This document shows, one piece after another, positions 28,501 to 38,791 of a stretch of DNA of 64,000 bases (position 1 is the stretch's first letter; every line of letters starts with the position of its first letter). The notes under the pieces were generated by a model. That model saw only the letters and a list, made by a program, of their open reading frames with translations, did no database searches and had not been told where the DNA came from. Position numbers and translations under genes: made by a program. Source of the stretch: Candidatus Methanosuratincola subterraneus (GTDB taxonomy: Archaea > Thermoproteota > Methanomethylicia > Methanomethylicales > Methanomethylicaceae); NCBI GenBank assembly GCA_004028775.1, contig RXGA01000004.1:1-64000 (forward strand), given 5' to 3'.

Positions 28501-29819
28501 TGCCAGATTCAAACAGAGAAAAGTTCGAGCGCGTCCTGAAAAGTATAGAGGATCACCACCGTGCATTAACAACCTCCTTACCAATGATAGCCAGCGAAAA
28601 CGTCCCGAGCCCTTCGGTTAGGGAAGCCTTGGCAAGCGATTTTGGAAACCGATATGCCGAAGGCTGGGTTGGCGAGCGTGTTTATGCGGGGTGTAAATAT
28701 CTAGATGAAGTCGAGAGCATTGCGATCGAATTGGGGAAAGCCCTCTTCCATGGCGAATTTGTTGACGTAAGACCCATCTCAGGCGTTTTCGCAAACCTGG
28801 CGACCTTCTCCGCATTCACCAACCCGGGGGATGTGATCTTCTCGTGCTCCATACCAACTGGGGGTCACATAAGCCATGCCAAGGAGAAGTTGGGCGGCAC
28901 GGCCGGATTGATAAGGAAGCTTGACGTTCAGAATTATCCATTTGATATAGATGATTTCAACATCGATCTAGACGAGACCGAGAAGATGGTTCGTGAATTG
29001 GATGCTCAGGGCAAAAAACCGAAGATGTTTATCCTTGGCGCGAGCGTGTTTCTCTTCCCACACCCCGTTAAGGAGATAGTGGATCTTGCGAAGACTTACG
29101 GTGCGAAGGTAGTTTACGATGCCGCTCATGTAGCAGGCCTAATTGCTGGCGGGATCTTTCAAGACCCCCTGAACGACGGCGTGGACGCCATGACTATGAG
29201 CACCCACAAGACCCTGGCAGGTCCGCAGCATGGTACCATCGTTTCATGGGAAAAGTACGCAGAACCATTAAAGAAGGCTGTTTTCCCTGGTTTGTCGAGC
29301 AATCACCATCTTCATGCAGTGGCAGGGGTTGCAATAGCATTCGCGGAGGCTATGGAATTCTACAAGGAATACGCAAGGGCGATTGTGATGAATTCCAAGG
29401 CCTTAGCACAAGCTCTTTATGAGCGCGGCATAGATGCCCTCTATGAAAAGAGAGGATTTACTGAGTCGCACATAGTTCTAGTTGACGTCACCAAATACGG
29501 CAACGGCTTTGAAATTGAGAAGAAATTGGAAGCTGCTAACATTATCGTGAACAGGAACCTTCTTCCTTACGACAAGAAGATGGGGAGGGACTACAGGGCT
29601 CCTGGCGGGATCCGGCTTGGTACACAGGAATTGACACGCCTTGGGATGAAGAAATCAGAGATGGTAGAGATCGCTGAATTGATGAAGTCAGTTATAGTTG
29701 ATGGGGACGATCCAAAGGAAGTGGCCCAAAAGGTTTCAGAGCTGCGTGCCCCGTTCCAGAAGGTCCAATACTGCTTCTCTAACCAAACCGATGCCTATCA
29801 GCATATAAAGATAAGATAA
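28501..29819 (+). CDS. glyA: Serine hydroxymethyltransferase
   Basis: This 438-residue PLP enzyme starts at ATG 28501, with AGGAGG 7 bp upstream. Family motifs are [36 protein letters not shown] and the PLP lysine in TMSTHKTLAGPQHG. It interconverts serine and glycine with a tetrahydropterin C1 carrier. In a methanogen this would be tetrahydromethanopterin or a relative, which is an inference. It lies 33 bp upstream of the CBS gene. Confidence 0.96.
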
Positions 29820-29852
29820 ATCTGATAATTGAAATTCATAAGGCGATAGCGT

Positions 29853-30683
29853 TTGAAAGTATCTGATTTGATGAACCAAAATGTAATGTACGTAGAAGTC
29901 CCAGGGAGCAGGGATCAGGTCCTCAGGATTCTACAGGAAAAGAAGATCTCTGGGATGCCTGCTGTAAAAAAGGGAACGAAACAACTGGTAGGAATAATCA
30001 CCAGAGAAGATATCCTGAGGCACCCTGATGAGGAGCAGATCGCTCTCATAATGAACAGGAACGTAATTAGTCTGGATATTGACGCTTCCTTTGATGAATG
30101 CCTGCGTATAATGAAAGAGAAGGGCTTTCGAAGGATTCCGGTAGTCTCGAAGGGAGAGTTGAAGGGGATCATTACAGTGGGCGATATAGTCCACAAAATA
30201 ATCGCCAATTCCTCCTCGACTGCAAGGGTCTCTGATTATATGCGCAAAAAAATGTTAGCAATTTGGGGCTCGACCCCTGTTAACATAGCAAGCCAAATAA
30301 TGCACATGGCCGGGGAGTATGTCGCCCTTGTGCTGGACAATGAAGAAAGAATTGCTGGCATCGTCTCAAACACCGATTTGATACGACTAGTAGAGATGAA
30401 ATTGGAAGAAAAAAAGTCCGTCTTGAAGTCCGGATCAGAGTCCCAAGAATGGGATTGGGAGACTTCCTCAGTGCTCTATATCTCCAAAGAGAGGATTTCT
30501 TTGCCTTCCATTCCTTTCCATCAGATCATGTCCACCCCATGTATAACCATCAGTGAATCATCAACTATAGCCGAATGCGCGAACATAATGCTAAGGCATA
30601 ACATAGATCAGTTGCCCGTCACAAACCTCCGGGATAAGGTGGTTGGGATCATCTTTGACATCGATCTGGTGAAGTCACTGTGA
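29853..30683 (+). CDS. Four-CBS-domain protein
   Basis: The 276 residues contain two CBS pairs and no other domain: MKVSDLMNQNVMYVEVPGS, then VISLDIDASFDECLRIMKEKG, then MRKKMLAIWGSTPVNIASQI, then IMSTPCITISESSTIAEC. Such proteins bind adenosyl ligands and regulate partners. The TTG start at 29853 is the only sensible one before MNQNV. The last 9 bp overlap the convergent PolD large-subunit gene. It is probably co-transcribed with glyA. Confidence 0.9.
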   Translation: MKVSDLMNQNVMYVEVPGSRDQVLRILQEKKISGMPAVKKGTKQLVGIITREDILRHPDEEQIALIMNRNVISLDIDASFDECLRIMKEKGFRRIPVVSKGELKGIITVGDIVHKIIANSSSTARVSDYMRKKMLAIWGSTPVNIASQIMHMAGEYVALVLDNEERIAGIVSNTDLIRLVEMKLEEKKSVLKSGSESQEWDWETSSVLYISKERISLPSIPFHQIMSTPCITISESSTIAECANIMLRHNIDQLPVTNLRDKVVGIIFDIDLVKSL

Positions 30684-33600
30684 CCCGATGAACTGCTTCA
30701 GGTCAATTGCCTTTTCTGAATGATTTTTGGCGTTTCTATTCTCCTCATTTTCTTGGTCTTCGTTTATCAGCATATTGAGGCCTCTGCCGATAAGCGCTAT
30801 CTGCTGCTTGACAAAGGGGCTCAGATTGTATCTTTCAGCGAGAGTGGTAGCCGCTTCAAGATACTTCTTGACGTTTCCCTGGTGCACAGTTAAAATCACG
30901 TTCCCCTGGCACTTCAGGCATATGCCTTTCAGCGGCATCCTGCGGTACTTTGCCCCACACTTCGTGCATCTTAGGTTTTGGGTCGAAAACGCCCTCAAGT
31001 TGCCCGCCAGGTCTGGTATGAAGTGATGTTTTAGCAGCCTCTCTGCAACGTCGGTACAGTCTACAGCCAGAATTTTGTCTGCTAGGCATAACTGCCTCTC
31101 TACTTTGTCAATCATCGACTTTATTTGATCATAGAGCGTCGTAAGGGGACCACGATCGATCCTTTCAGTATGGATTGAGAACCTCAGACCGCTGTACTGC
31201 TCTGGGGTTCTCAATTTGTCTTTTACAATATTGAGGCATTTCAAGGCTTCCTTAGGCTCTCTATACTCCTCACACATTCTGTAAAATTCGAGCGGGAGCG
31301 GTGCAGTAGTCTCCATGTTGTGGCATTCGTCGTCGACTTCTGTAGGATCTATTGTAGTGGTCACCACAAGCGGAGCATCCATCAGACCGCCTATCTTATC
31401 TGGCAGGTATGCTTTTGAAAAGTCTATGAACGCCTCCAGAGCAAGCATTATTGCGTCTTCATCACCGTCGCAGTTTCTCCTCTTTGCTGCGTGCCAGAAA
31501 GGATGCGCGTAACAGACCTTGGCTTCAGTAAACCCTATCACCCTGCCTATTATGCCTGCTGAAGTGTGTGGCGCCAACCCTATCACGATGTGCCCAACGA
31601 GGTCTTCGTAATTATTGAGATTGTAAAAAGGAGCCATGCCATAGGTCTTAGTCAACATCTCGTCGACGTATCTGGCAGCCCTGAGCAGGTACTCTCCACA
31701 ACTCTTTGGGACTATTACGTCCTGAACTTTCAATTCGAGAATTTGGTCTGGTTCATTCAGATCTTTACCAAAAATATCTTTGGTATACCCCAATGCTTTC
31801 AGTTTCTCAACACTGACATGGGCTTCAGCTGGCTTGAAGTGAGTCAAAGGGGCATTCGTAATGTCGTATCTTACCGTTCCATCTTTGTATACGAATATCT
31901 TGTGCTTGCTTCTCAAGAAGCCCTTGTCTAATATCTCGGGCACCTTTGTGGGGTTGGACAGCCCCTTAACGCCCTTTATGGCTGCATCTTTCCTTATCCC
32001 GTACTTTCTTACAAGTTTGGGGAATTCCTCGAGGGATATTGATCTTTGCTCATATGGAACCGCTTCGGCCCCGCACTGGGGGCAGACCTCTTTCCCGCTT
32101 TCACAGGTGAAATAGTTCCTTTGGTTGCAGTTGTTGCACTTGTAAATTTTAACCGTCATTTCTCCGCATATTGAGCAGACTCTTTCATAGGTTGTTCGGT
32201 TGCATTTCCTGCAATGCCTTATGTTGATTGTCGTAACGAAGCTCTTGTTTGAAGCCGCTTTGACCAAGTCCCTTTGGGGGCCACCAGCAAGTCCAACAGG
32301 GAATAGGACATGGGTCGGGGGGCTCATTACCCTCTCACGTGCCTTCTCTGGTCTTCCCATTCGAGCGCCAATGAAGCTTCTCCCCTTTGCCCTCAAAACA
32401 ATTCCCGAGGTTTCACTTAAAAATTCAAGTGGGGATCGAAGCGAGGATGTCTTTTCTGAAGATAACAGCGCCTCTAAAATTGGAAGATCATCAAAAACCA
32501 ACATGCCCTCCACTTTTCGATGGGGTATACAAGCAAGCTCCAGAAATTCCTTCACCTCTTTTTGCGGTAACTTGAACCTGTTCCCTTGGCGTTCTGAGGT
32601 AAACCATTTCTTAATCGCAATGATTTCCTCTACCTTTAGCCTCTCCCAGAAATAGGTGTACCTGGGGTGGAGGGGTGCTCCTAGCACCTTTGAGATAGAA
32701 AGTGCCTCTTCAGGTGTTGGCTTGACCAATGTTGGATGGTTAATGAAATCATTGAACCTCTCCACCATTATTCCAAGGCGATCCGAAGCGAGGTCATTCC
32801 GACCATTGAATTTCTGCTTAATTTCGAGCTTCATTTCCTCGGCCCAAATCTCTTCGCAGTAGCCAGGCGGCATCAACCTGTGATTATTCTCAAGAAACTC
32901 CCCATATGCAACAGACATATCCCCAAGAAAAAGTATCTTGTCGACCTGTTCTTTTACACGCTCGGCTGTGACCTCATCTTCAAGCCTTAGTACGTCGCCA
33001 TTCTTAAGCTTCACAATTGGTCCTTCAATGCCATCTACAGGCGTTATTGTTGCACTTTTTCCTGGTCTCTCGACTCTTAGTTGAGTTCCAACTGCTATGA
33101 AGCTCTCAAGGATGATCATGGTGACTGGGTTTATCCCTACACAAGCCAGACCTGTGTTCCTGGCTCTCCCGTACCTCAACCTGAAGCCGCCAAACCTCGA
33201 AGGGTGAGCGAATATGGGTCTTCCACCGACTATATCGACAAGGTATTTTATGTCTGGAGAAATTCCAGTAAATTCTTTTTCTTCTTTCTTTTCTTCTTTC
33301 TTTATTTTAGTTAGCCAATCCCAATCAGTAAAGCCTAATTTTTCGACTACCTTTTTCAGCTTTGAAGCCTTGCCATATACGCCGTCGTTAACAACTCTCA
33401 GCGCCCCCCCTCTAACGCAATTGGTTTCGATTCTGGGGAGATTTCTATATACTGAAACTTGAATGTTGTCCGTCTGAGGACCAGTGATCTCGATTGGTAT
33501 GTTCGGGAGGAGCCGCCTCAAATCGTCGTCAGAAGGGTGGTATTGGAAGTTGGAGACCTTCCTCTCGTACAACCTCAACTCTTCTATGAACCTCCCGATC

Positions 33601-34127
33601 TCTTCTTCAGTGATCTTATACCTGTCCAGATGGAGCAGCTTCCTGATCTTCTCGGCAAAAAGGACTGTCAGTGCCTGCTCAGTGCCTCCAGCTGACCTCA
33701 TCGGTCCTGCATAGTAAACTGCTAAATACTTGCTACCGTCTGGGTTCGTTTTAATTTTCAGCTTCTCGATGCCTTGGAGGGGCGCTGCCGTTATACCCTC
33801 AGTGACGATTGCCAGGGCCGTTCGCATCGCGTAATCTGCCGCTTTTTCATCCTCGAACTTGCCGTATTTTCCGTTGACTATCTCCTCAATTATCGTAAAT
33901 CCTGTCTGCTCCCGTGAATACTTCAGGTCTAGCTCTCTGATCCTTTCAGCAACTCCTTTGAGGCCTATCAACCCCTCAACTCTTGAAGCCAAATCTTGGG
34001 CTTTGTAGATCTCAACATATTCCTTGGGATCCAAACCTTTTTTCCTGGCTTCCTGTGCAAGTGAGTAAAGTTCTGAAGTCCTATTTTCCAATGACTGAAA
34101 ATACTCTGAATGCTCCCCTGAAGTCAC
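30675..34127 (-). CDS. polC: DNA polymerase D large subunit (DP2)
   Basis: This 1,150-residue protein is the catalytic subunit of archaeal family D replicative polymerase. The N-terminal part includes AVYYAGPMRSAGGTEQA. The active-site acidic cluster is NCDGDEDAIML at about residues 885-895, inside HPFWHAAKRRNCDGDEDAI. Zinc ribbons occur at about 635-680 (CRKC, CSIC, CNNC, CPQC) and 1055-1080 (CTKC, CLKC). No intein interrupts it. It starts within the end of the preceding kinase gene (4-bp overlap). The small subunit DP1 is not in the window. Confidence 0.98.
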   Translation of the reverse strand: MTSGEHSEYFQSLENRTSELYSLAQEARKKGLDPKEYVEIYKAQDLASRVEGLIGLKGVAERIRELDLKYSREQTGFTIIEEIVNGKYGKFEDEKAADYAMRTALAIVTEGITAAPLQGIEKLKIKTNPDGSKYLAVYYAGPMRSAGGTEQALTVLFAEKIRKLLHLDRYKITEEEIGRFIEELRLYERKVSNFQYHPSDDDLRRLLPNIPIEITGPQTDNIQVSVYRNLPRIETNCVRGGALRVVNDGVYGKASKLKKVVEKLGFTDWDWLTKIKKEEKKEEKEFTGISPDIKYLVDIVGGRPIFAHPSRFGGFRLRYGRARNTGLACVGINPVTMIILESFIAVGTQLRVERPGKSATITPVDGIEGPIVKLKNGDVLRLEDEVTAERVKEQVDKILFLGDMSVAYGEFLENNHRLMPPGYCEEIWAEEMKLEIKQKFNGRNDLASDRLGIMVERFNDFINHPTLVKPTPEEALSISKVLGAPLHPRYTYFWERLKVEEIIAIKKWFTSERQGNRFKLPQKEVKEFLELACIPHRKVEGMLVFDDLPILEALLSSEKTSSLRSPLEFLSETSGIVLRAKGRSFIGARMGRPEKARERVMSPPTHVLFPVGLAGGPQRDLVKAASNKSFVTTINIRHCRKCNRTTYERVCSICGEMTVKIYKCNNCNQRNYFTCESGKEVCPQCGAEAVPYEQRSISLEEFPKLVRKYGIRKDAAIKGVKGLSNPTKVPEILDKGFLRSKHKIFVYKDGTVRYDITNAPLTHFKPAEAHVSVEKLKALGYTKDIFGKDLNEPDQILELKVQDVIVPKSCGEYLLRAARYVDEMLTKTYGMAPFYNLNNYEDLVGHIVIGLAPHTSAGIIGRVIGFTEAKVCYAHPFWHAAKRRNCDGDEDAIMLALEAFIDFSKAYLPDKIGGLMDAPLVVTTTIDPTEVDDECHNMETTAPLPLEFYRMCEEYREPKEALKCLNIVKDKLRTPEQYSGLRFSIHTERIDRGPLTTLYDQIKSMIDKVERQLCLADKILAVDCTDVAERLLKHHFIPDLAGNLRAFSTQNLRCTKCGAKYRRMPLKGICLKCQGNVILTVHQGNVKKYLEAATTLAERYNLSPFVKQQIALIGRGLNMLINEDQENEENRNAKNHSEKAIDLKQFIGSQ

Positions 34128-34702
34128 AGAAGCGCCCCTCCTAATTCAACAACCATTACCATTAATAAAGGCATGATAAAGTTGTCATCAAAACCGAAAT
34201 CTATCAGATCAATTAAGCAGAAGACAAATCCCAAAACTATTGAAACAATCAGACTTCCACCTAATGATAATGATATGAAAAATGCTGAAAGCCCACCTGC
34301 TGCAGTCCCTTCCCAGCTCTTTCCATTTTTCAAGCGGTGCCTCCCGATCCCAGTCCCAATTATTGCAGCTGCCGCATCTGAAAGTAGGGCAGCGCTTAAC
34401 CCAACCACCACTGAAAATTCCTTAAAGAAGTAAATCGAGACGACTGCTGCTACGCAAAAATATACGTTGGCAGCAATTGCAGTCCTCTCCTTCATTCTCT
34501 GAATCATGGAAGCCATTCTCGGCAAAGGAAATAATGAATGCACCCTGACTCTAACATATTCCAAAACAACAAACACCAAAAGCGCCATTGCAGTATATAG
34601 TATTGTCAAATCCCTTTGGAAAAAAATATAAAATAATGGGACAGAGATGCCGGTCAAATGAATGGATTTTCTAACGAACTCTTTTTCAAGCTCCTCTCTC
34701 AT
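34124..34702 (-). CDS. CTP-dependent dolichol/phytol kinase-like membrane protein
   Basis: This 192-residue protein with about six hydrophobic helices belongs to the CTP-transferase/dolichol-kinase fold. The opening EFVRKSIHLTGISVPLF and the key SDAAAAIIGTGIGRHRL, then NGKSWEGTAAGG, are diagnostic. It should phosphorylate or activate an isoprenoid alcohol at the membrane. It follows GGGP synthase with a 17-bp overlap, tying it to ether-lipid or polyprenol metabolism. Substrate is not fixed by sequence. Confidence 0.85.
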   Translation of the reverse strand: MREELEKEFVRKSIHLTGISVPLFYIFFQRDLTILYTAMALLVFVVLEYVRVRVHSLFPLPRMASMIQRMKERTAIAANVYFCVAAVVSIYFFKEFSVVVGLSAALLSDAAAAIIGTGIGRHRLKNGKSWEGTAAGGLSAFFISLSLGGSLIVSIVLGFVFCLIDLIDFGFDDNFIMPLLMVMVVELGGALL

Positions 34703-35447
34703 TTACCCCTTCCTCAATTCCCCCGATGATCTCTTTCAGCCCGACTATGCCTCTCTCTTCAACAACATTCCCTGTCACTATTATCTCGGCTCCTGCTTTT
34801 GCCAGCTCCTTGGCCTGCTCCCTTGTCTTTATTCCGCCTCCAACAACCAGTCTAACCTCCGAAGCAACTTTCCTTACGAGCTGGACCATGCTAGGTGGAA
34901 CAGGTGCTTCAACGCCAGAGCCCCTCTCGAGATAAACAAACCTCATTCCCATGTATTGGGCAGCCAAAGAGTATATGGCAGCAACCTCGGGCTTGTCATG
35001 GGGTATCGTCATCGCCTGGCTTATGAAACCTGCAGTCCCTCCTGGACTTATTATTATGTATCCAAGGGGTATCGCCTCAAGATTATACGCCCTGACCGTC
35101 CTGGCACCAATTGCCTGCGCTCCAGTAATGTAGTAAACATTGCTTGAGTTCAGTACAGACATGAACCATACTGCGTCGGCGTACCTGCTTATCCCGAAAA
35201 GACTGCCTGGGAAGAGGATCACGGGGAGGCTAGAACCTGACTTCAAACCCTTTATCAGTTCATCAAGCAATTCACCGCCAACGCAAGTTGAACCGCCTAT
35301 CATGAAGGCACTAGTCCCAAGCTTCTCCCCTTCAAGAGCAATGGAACGTGCTTGTTCGGGCGTACATTTGTCCGGATCGATTAGCGTTAGATGTATGCAT
35401 CCCATTTTTCTTATCTGGTCGTTTAGATAGCTTTCAACTCGTCGCAT
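34686..35447 (-). CDS. Geranylgeranylglyceryl phosphate synthase
   Basis: This 253-residue TIM-barrel of the PcrB/GGGPS family contains HLTLIDPDKCTPEQA, GGSTCVGGELLDELI, YLERGSGVEAPVP and the phosphate loop VVGGGIKTREQAKELAKAG followed by IIVTGN. It joins glycerol-1-phosphate and geranylgeranyl diphosphate, the first ether bond of archaeal lipids. The ATG at 35447 (MRRVESYLND) was chosen because GGCGGGG precedes it. It overlaps the end of the Elf1 gene by 14 bp. Confidence 0.96.
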   Translation of the reverse strand: MRRVESYLNDQIRKMGCIHLTLIDPDKCTPEQARSIALEGEKLGTSAFMIGGSTCVGGELLDELIKGLKSGSSLPVILFPGSLFGISRYADAVWFMSVLNSSNVYYITGAQAIGARTVRAYNLEAIPLGYIIISPGGTAGFISQAMTIPHDKPEVAAIYSLAAQYMGMRFVYLERGSGVEAPVPPSMVQLVRKVASEVRLVVGGGIKTREQAKELAKAGAEIIVTGNVVEERGIVGLKEIIGGIEEGVNERGA

Positions 35448-35694
35448 TCTTTTCCCCGCCGTAATATTTGTCAACAAATTTTCCGTATGCGTCGACTGCC
35501 TGTTCTACCGATGATACTGCAACTTCATCATTGATGTTGCATCTTCCGCACTTGACCTCAGCAACACCCGCCTCTCTGTTGATTTCGATCGCAAGTGTCT
35601 TCTCTCCGCAGTTGGGACAAGGGAAAATCTTCGGTATGCTCTTTTTCATTCGGCGTACTGTCTTTTTCCTCTTCCTTCCACCCACAGTGATCAT
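35434..35694 (-). CDS. elf1: Elf1-like transcription elongation factor
   Basis: The 86 residues match archaeal Elf1: a basic N-terminus (GRKRKKTVRRMKKS), IPKIFPCPNCGEKTL, KCGRCNINDEV and the helix VEQAVDAYGKFVDKYYGG. The two Cys-x2-Cys pairs bind zinc. Elf1 contacts RNA polymerase during elongation. It is the first gene of a compact run: Elf1, GGGP synthase, CTP-dependent kinase, PolD large subunit. Confidence 0.93.
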   Translation of the reverse strand: MITVGGRKRKKTVRRMKKSIPKIFPCPNCGEKTLAIEINREAGVAEVKCGRCNINDEVAVSSVEQAVDAYGKFVDKYYGGEKNATS

Positions 35695-35755
35695 CCCTTC
35701 GAGTATCTTGCTTACCCTCTAAAAACATTCATTAATAACCTTTCTACAACCTGTT

Positions 35756-36844
35756 TCATCCAAGTTTTATTTTGCTCCATCGATTGACTGATAGCTCAAG
35801 GCCATTCGGTCCATACCTTGCGCTACAACCATCTATTCTTAAAACCATGCCAGGTCTTGCAGACTGTTTTATTTTAACTGCCTTATCGTTCCAAAAGACT
35901 ACCGGTATGACTGTCTCTTGATCTCTTAGCAGAATTCTGCAGTACTGTTTCCCAGCTTGGGTTGTGGCAAGATCAGGGTCGTTTTCAATAATGCCTTCCA
36001 CTACCAGATCTGGGTCCTCATCTTTGATCTCAAAGAGCCTAGTTACCCTTCTCTCATGAAGCTCATTTACGTCATCAAGATCTATTCTCACGCCATTCTC
36101 ATTATTTATGTGCAGCTCCGTTTCACCATTAAAATCCTTTTTAGTCATTCCCCCGAAGATCTCGACCGCCGCCCCTGCTTTGAGTTTAGATAGTAACTGA
36201 TCTGACGGGTTCCAAACCAAAACCTTCTGCTGTTTTTCACATTTTACAACAAAAGCCACGACCCTGCCACGTCTACCGTCGCTTGTAATGAAATCAATAG
36301 GATCAAAGACCCTCATTATCCTCCCTTTAATGGGGTTCGAGAATTCGGGCAAAACTTCAAGCTTCCCCTTTTGGCCAATGTGCACTTCAAGACCGTTCAA
36401 TCCCGTCTTTGTATATGCAGCAGTTATAGCAATGTTGCATCCCTCATAAATGCCTGAAATTAATTCTGTTTTTTCATCCCAAAGGACAAGGTTGCAGATC
36501 CCTGTGTCGTCTGCTATCCTTACCCTCAATACTTTCCCAAGACCCCCGTCTTTTTTCTTGAATTCCCTCAGATCTCCGATCCTTGATATTTTTGCTTTGA
36601 GGGAGACGTTGCTCAGGCCTGGTACAAGATCGTCGATTTTCAGTGAAGGTTTCTCAGGGCTGCTATCGTAAAGGTTGATTGCATTTTCCTTTGCAACCAG
36701 TCTGAGTGCTACATCGTCATTTACAAGGTATCCCAAATCCTTCTTCTTTGATTCAATGAGCTTTAGAATCTCCTCATCCGGCAAGCCTGTTATCTCTTTG
36801 TATTTTTTGAAAAGATCATCAAAGTTTGACATTCTAATCGCCAT
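35756..36844 (-). CDS. Replication protein A (OB-fold single-stranded DNA binding)
   Basis: This 362-residue protein has three consecutive OB-folds, seen as repeats of a VxVRIAD/VVAFVVKCE/CRILLRDQE strand with a following VLWDE/VLVWN/VVFWND strand. The middle-to-C-terminal part lacks the zinc finger found in some RPA41 proteins. It coats single-stranded DNA in replication and repair. The position beside the PolD cluster fits. Met5 is an alternative start. Confidence 0.93.
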   Translation of the reverse strand: MAIRMSNFDDLFKKYKEITGLPDEEILKLIESKKKDLGYLVNDDVALRLVAKENAINLYDSSPEKPSLKIDDLVPGLSNVSLKAKISRIGDLREFKKKDGGLGKVLRVRIADDTGICNLVLWDEKTELISGIYEGCNIAITAAYTKTGLNGLEVHIGQKGKLEVLPEFSNPIKGRIMRVFDPIDFITSDGRRGRVVAFVVKCEKQQKVLVWNPSDQLLSKLKAGAAVEIFGGMTKKDFNGETELHINNENGVRIDLDDVNELHERRVTRLFEIKDEDPDLVVEGIIENDPDLATTQAGKQYCRILLRDQETVIPVVFWNDKAVKIKQSARPGMVLRIDGCSARYGPNGLELSVNRWSKIKLG

Positions 36845-36897
36845 TGCAGATCAACAAACGAGCATTTCACTCAGGTAACCGCGCCAACTAAACCCAC

Positions 36898-37275
36898 CTA
36901 CAGGGTTTGCCCCTTCCATTCCTTATTGAGCCTTATAAAATCGCTGTCAAGCAGTTCGTAGCTCTCGAAAATCCCTCTTTCTTCAGCGAGGGCCTGGGCT
37001 ATCATGTGGTAACAAGCACGCGCCTTCTTCTTGATTACTACATTTATGTAAAAATCATCGCATTGACAGTACAATCCAGGTATCACATGGTATTCCCGCT
37101 CCTTGCCAACAACTATCCAGACTGTCCTCATACTGGGTTTGAACCTATACCTCTTTACAGCATAATTCTCAACAGCTTCAATGGCCTTGACAATTTTTGG
37201 TTTGTAGCCCTCCAAGACATCTTGATCTTTGGTTCCAAGTAACTTTTCAAGAAAAGCCCTGTCGAGTTCTTCCAT
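36898..37275 (-). CDS. SWIM zinc-finger protein
   Basis: The 125-residue protein has a SWIM motif: YCQCDDFY, then ACYHMIAQALAE, i.e. Cys-x-Cys-x(n)-Cys-x-His. A helical N-terminal half precedes it. SWIM proteins next to RPA or RadA-type genes are thought to assist recombination, as in the Shu/SWS1 complexes; here that rests on context only. The ATG at 37275 was chosen over an upstream TTG at 37308. It is probably co-transcribed with RPA. Confidence 0.85.
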   Translation of the reverse strand: MEELDRAFLEKLLGTKDQDVLEGYKPKIVKAIEAVENYAVKRYRFKPSMRTVWIVVGKEREYHVIPGLYCQCDDFYINVVIKKKARACYHMIAQALAEERGIFESYELLDSDFIRLNKEWKGQTL

Positions 37276-37339
37276 CTGGGACACTTTTTGAAGTATTGTT
37301 GACAACAAAATAAATAACTGTCTGTTTATCTGAAGCTCT

Positions 37340-38731
37340 GTGGTGTCTTCTTTGGACTATGACGTTATAATAGTCGGCGCTGGTCCAGCGGGAATGTTTG
37401 CGGCTTACGAGATTGTGGACAAGGCAAAGGATAAGCTTTCAGTTCTGGTAATCGACCAGGGATACGACGTTGAGAAACGGAAATGCCCGGTTCAGAATTA
37501 CAAGAGCTGCACCCGTTGCCCCGTCTGCAGCATAATGAGCGGTGTGGGAGGGGCAGGAACACTTTCCAGCGGTCTTCTAAATCTGAGGCCCGACATAGGC
37601 GGCGATCTGACCGAGTTTACCAGGGATGAAAGGGAAGCTTGGGATTTGGTCAATTATGTCGACTCCATATTTGTGAAATATGGGGCTCCGACGAAGGTTT
37701 ACAGTGGGGATGTTGACGAGGCAGTTAACCTCCAGCGGAGAGCCGCCTCTGTAGGCATAAAGTTCCTTCCGATTACGCAGCGGCATATGGGCAGCGATGG
37801 TGCCCCAAAGGTAATCAACAACTTCAAAGCGGACCTCGAAAGAAAAGGGGTAAAGTTTCTTTTAGGCACACACGTCAAAGACGTGAAGCAAAGCAAGGTG
37901 ATCCTCGATGATGGCACCGAGATGACTGCGAAATATGTGCTTTTGGCCCCTGGAAGGGTAGGAGCGAACTGGGCAGCTGAAATAGCCAAAAGGCTTTCCA
38001 TACCTGCAAAACATGAACCTATCGATATTGGGGTCAGAGTGGAGGTCCCTGCATTCGTAATGGAGCCAATAATCCAAGTGAACCGCGACCCTAAGTTCCA
38101 CATTTACACCGACACATATGATGACTTCGTAAGGACATTCTGCGTGAATCACCAGGGGTATGTAGTCAAGGAGGTCTACGACGGATTCGTAGGTGTAAAT
38201 GGGCACTCGATGACTGAAACGCTTTCGGAGAACAGCAACTTTGCATTTTTAGTCAGGGTCGTTCTAACCGAGCCGGTTGAGGATACGACTGCCTATGGGC
38301 GCTCAGTAGTACAGCAAGCAACTATACTTGGAGGGGGGGAGCCGCTCATACAGAGACTCGGCGATCTACGGATGGGCAGAAGGTCCACATGGACTCGGAT
38401 TTCCCACAGCCAAATCAAGCCAACGCTCCATTCCGCTACTCCCGGGGACATAGCTATGGCGATGCCGCATAGGATAGTCTCAGATATCATTGAAGGTCTC
38501 GAAAAGCTGGACGAGATCATCCCTGGAGTTGCAAGTTCTTCAACGCTCCTTTATGCCCCAGAAATCAAATTCTCTGCCAATAAATTCCAGGTTAACAAGG
38601 ATCTAGAAACTACTGTAGAAAACCTATTCGTTGCTGGGGACGGGGTTGGACTTTCACGGGGCATAGTCGGGGCAGCTGCAAACGGGATACTGGCTGGCAG
38701 GGGTATTTTAAAGAAGGCATCTCTGCTATAA
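37340..38731 (+). CDS. FAD-dependent oxidoreductase (COG2509-like)
   Basis: This 463-residue flavoprotein has an N-terminal dinucleotide-binding loop VIIVGAGPAGMFAAYE and a C-terminal FAD-closing motif NLFVAGDGVGLSRGIVGAA. A Cys-rich segment (CPVQNYKSCTRCPVCS, about residues 49-64) and GVGGAGTLSSGLLNLRP follow the first motif. The family is widespread in anaerobes; the substrate is not known. It starts at GTG 37340 or 37343. It is divergent from the SWIM gene. Confidence 0.88.
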   Translation: MVSSLDYDVIIVGAGPAGMFAAYEIVDKAKDKLSVLVIDQGYDVEKRKCPVQNYKSCTRCPVCSIMSGVGGAGTLSSGLLNLRPDIGGDLTEFTRDEREAWDLVNYVDSIFVKYGAPTKVYSGDVDEAVNLQRRAASVGIKFLPITQRHMGSDGAPKVINNFKADLERKGVKFLLGTHVKDVKQSKVILDDGTEMTAKYVLLAPGRVGANWAAEIAKRLSIPAKHEPIDIGVRVEVPAFVMEPIIQVNRDPKFHIYTDTYDDFVRTFCVNHQGYVVKEVYDGFVGVNGHSMTETLSENSNFAFLVRVVLTEPVEDTTAYGRSVVQQATILGGGEPLIQRLGDLRMGRRSTWTRISHSQIKPTLHSATPGDIAMAMPHRIVSDIIEGLEKLDEIIPGVASSSTLLYAPEIKFSANKFQVNKDLETTVENLFVAGDGVGLSRGIVGAAANGILAGRGILKKASLL

Positions 38732-38791
38732 TTCCATTTTTTACCGAATAAAATTATATGCCCGTTCATTTTTTATTATAAATGATGTAAT

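Noticed and set aside
33081-33714. Plus-strand open frames within the PolD large-subunit gene
   Set aside because: They are complementary-strand shadows of a full-length conserved protein.
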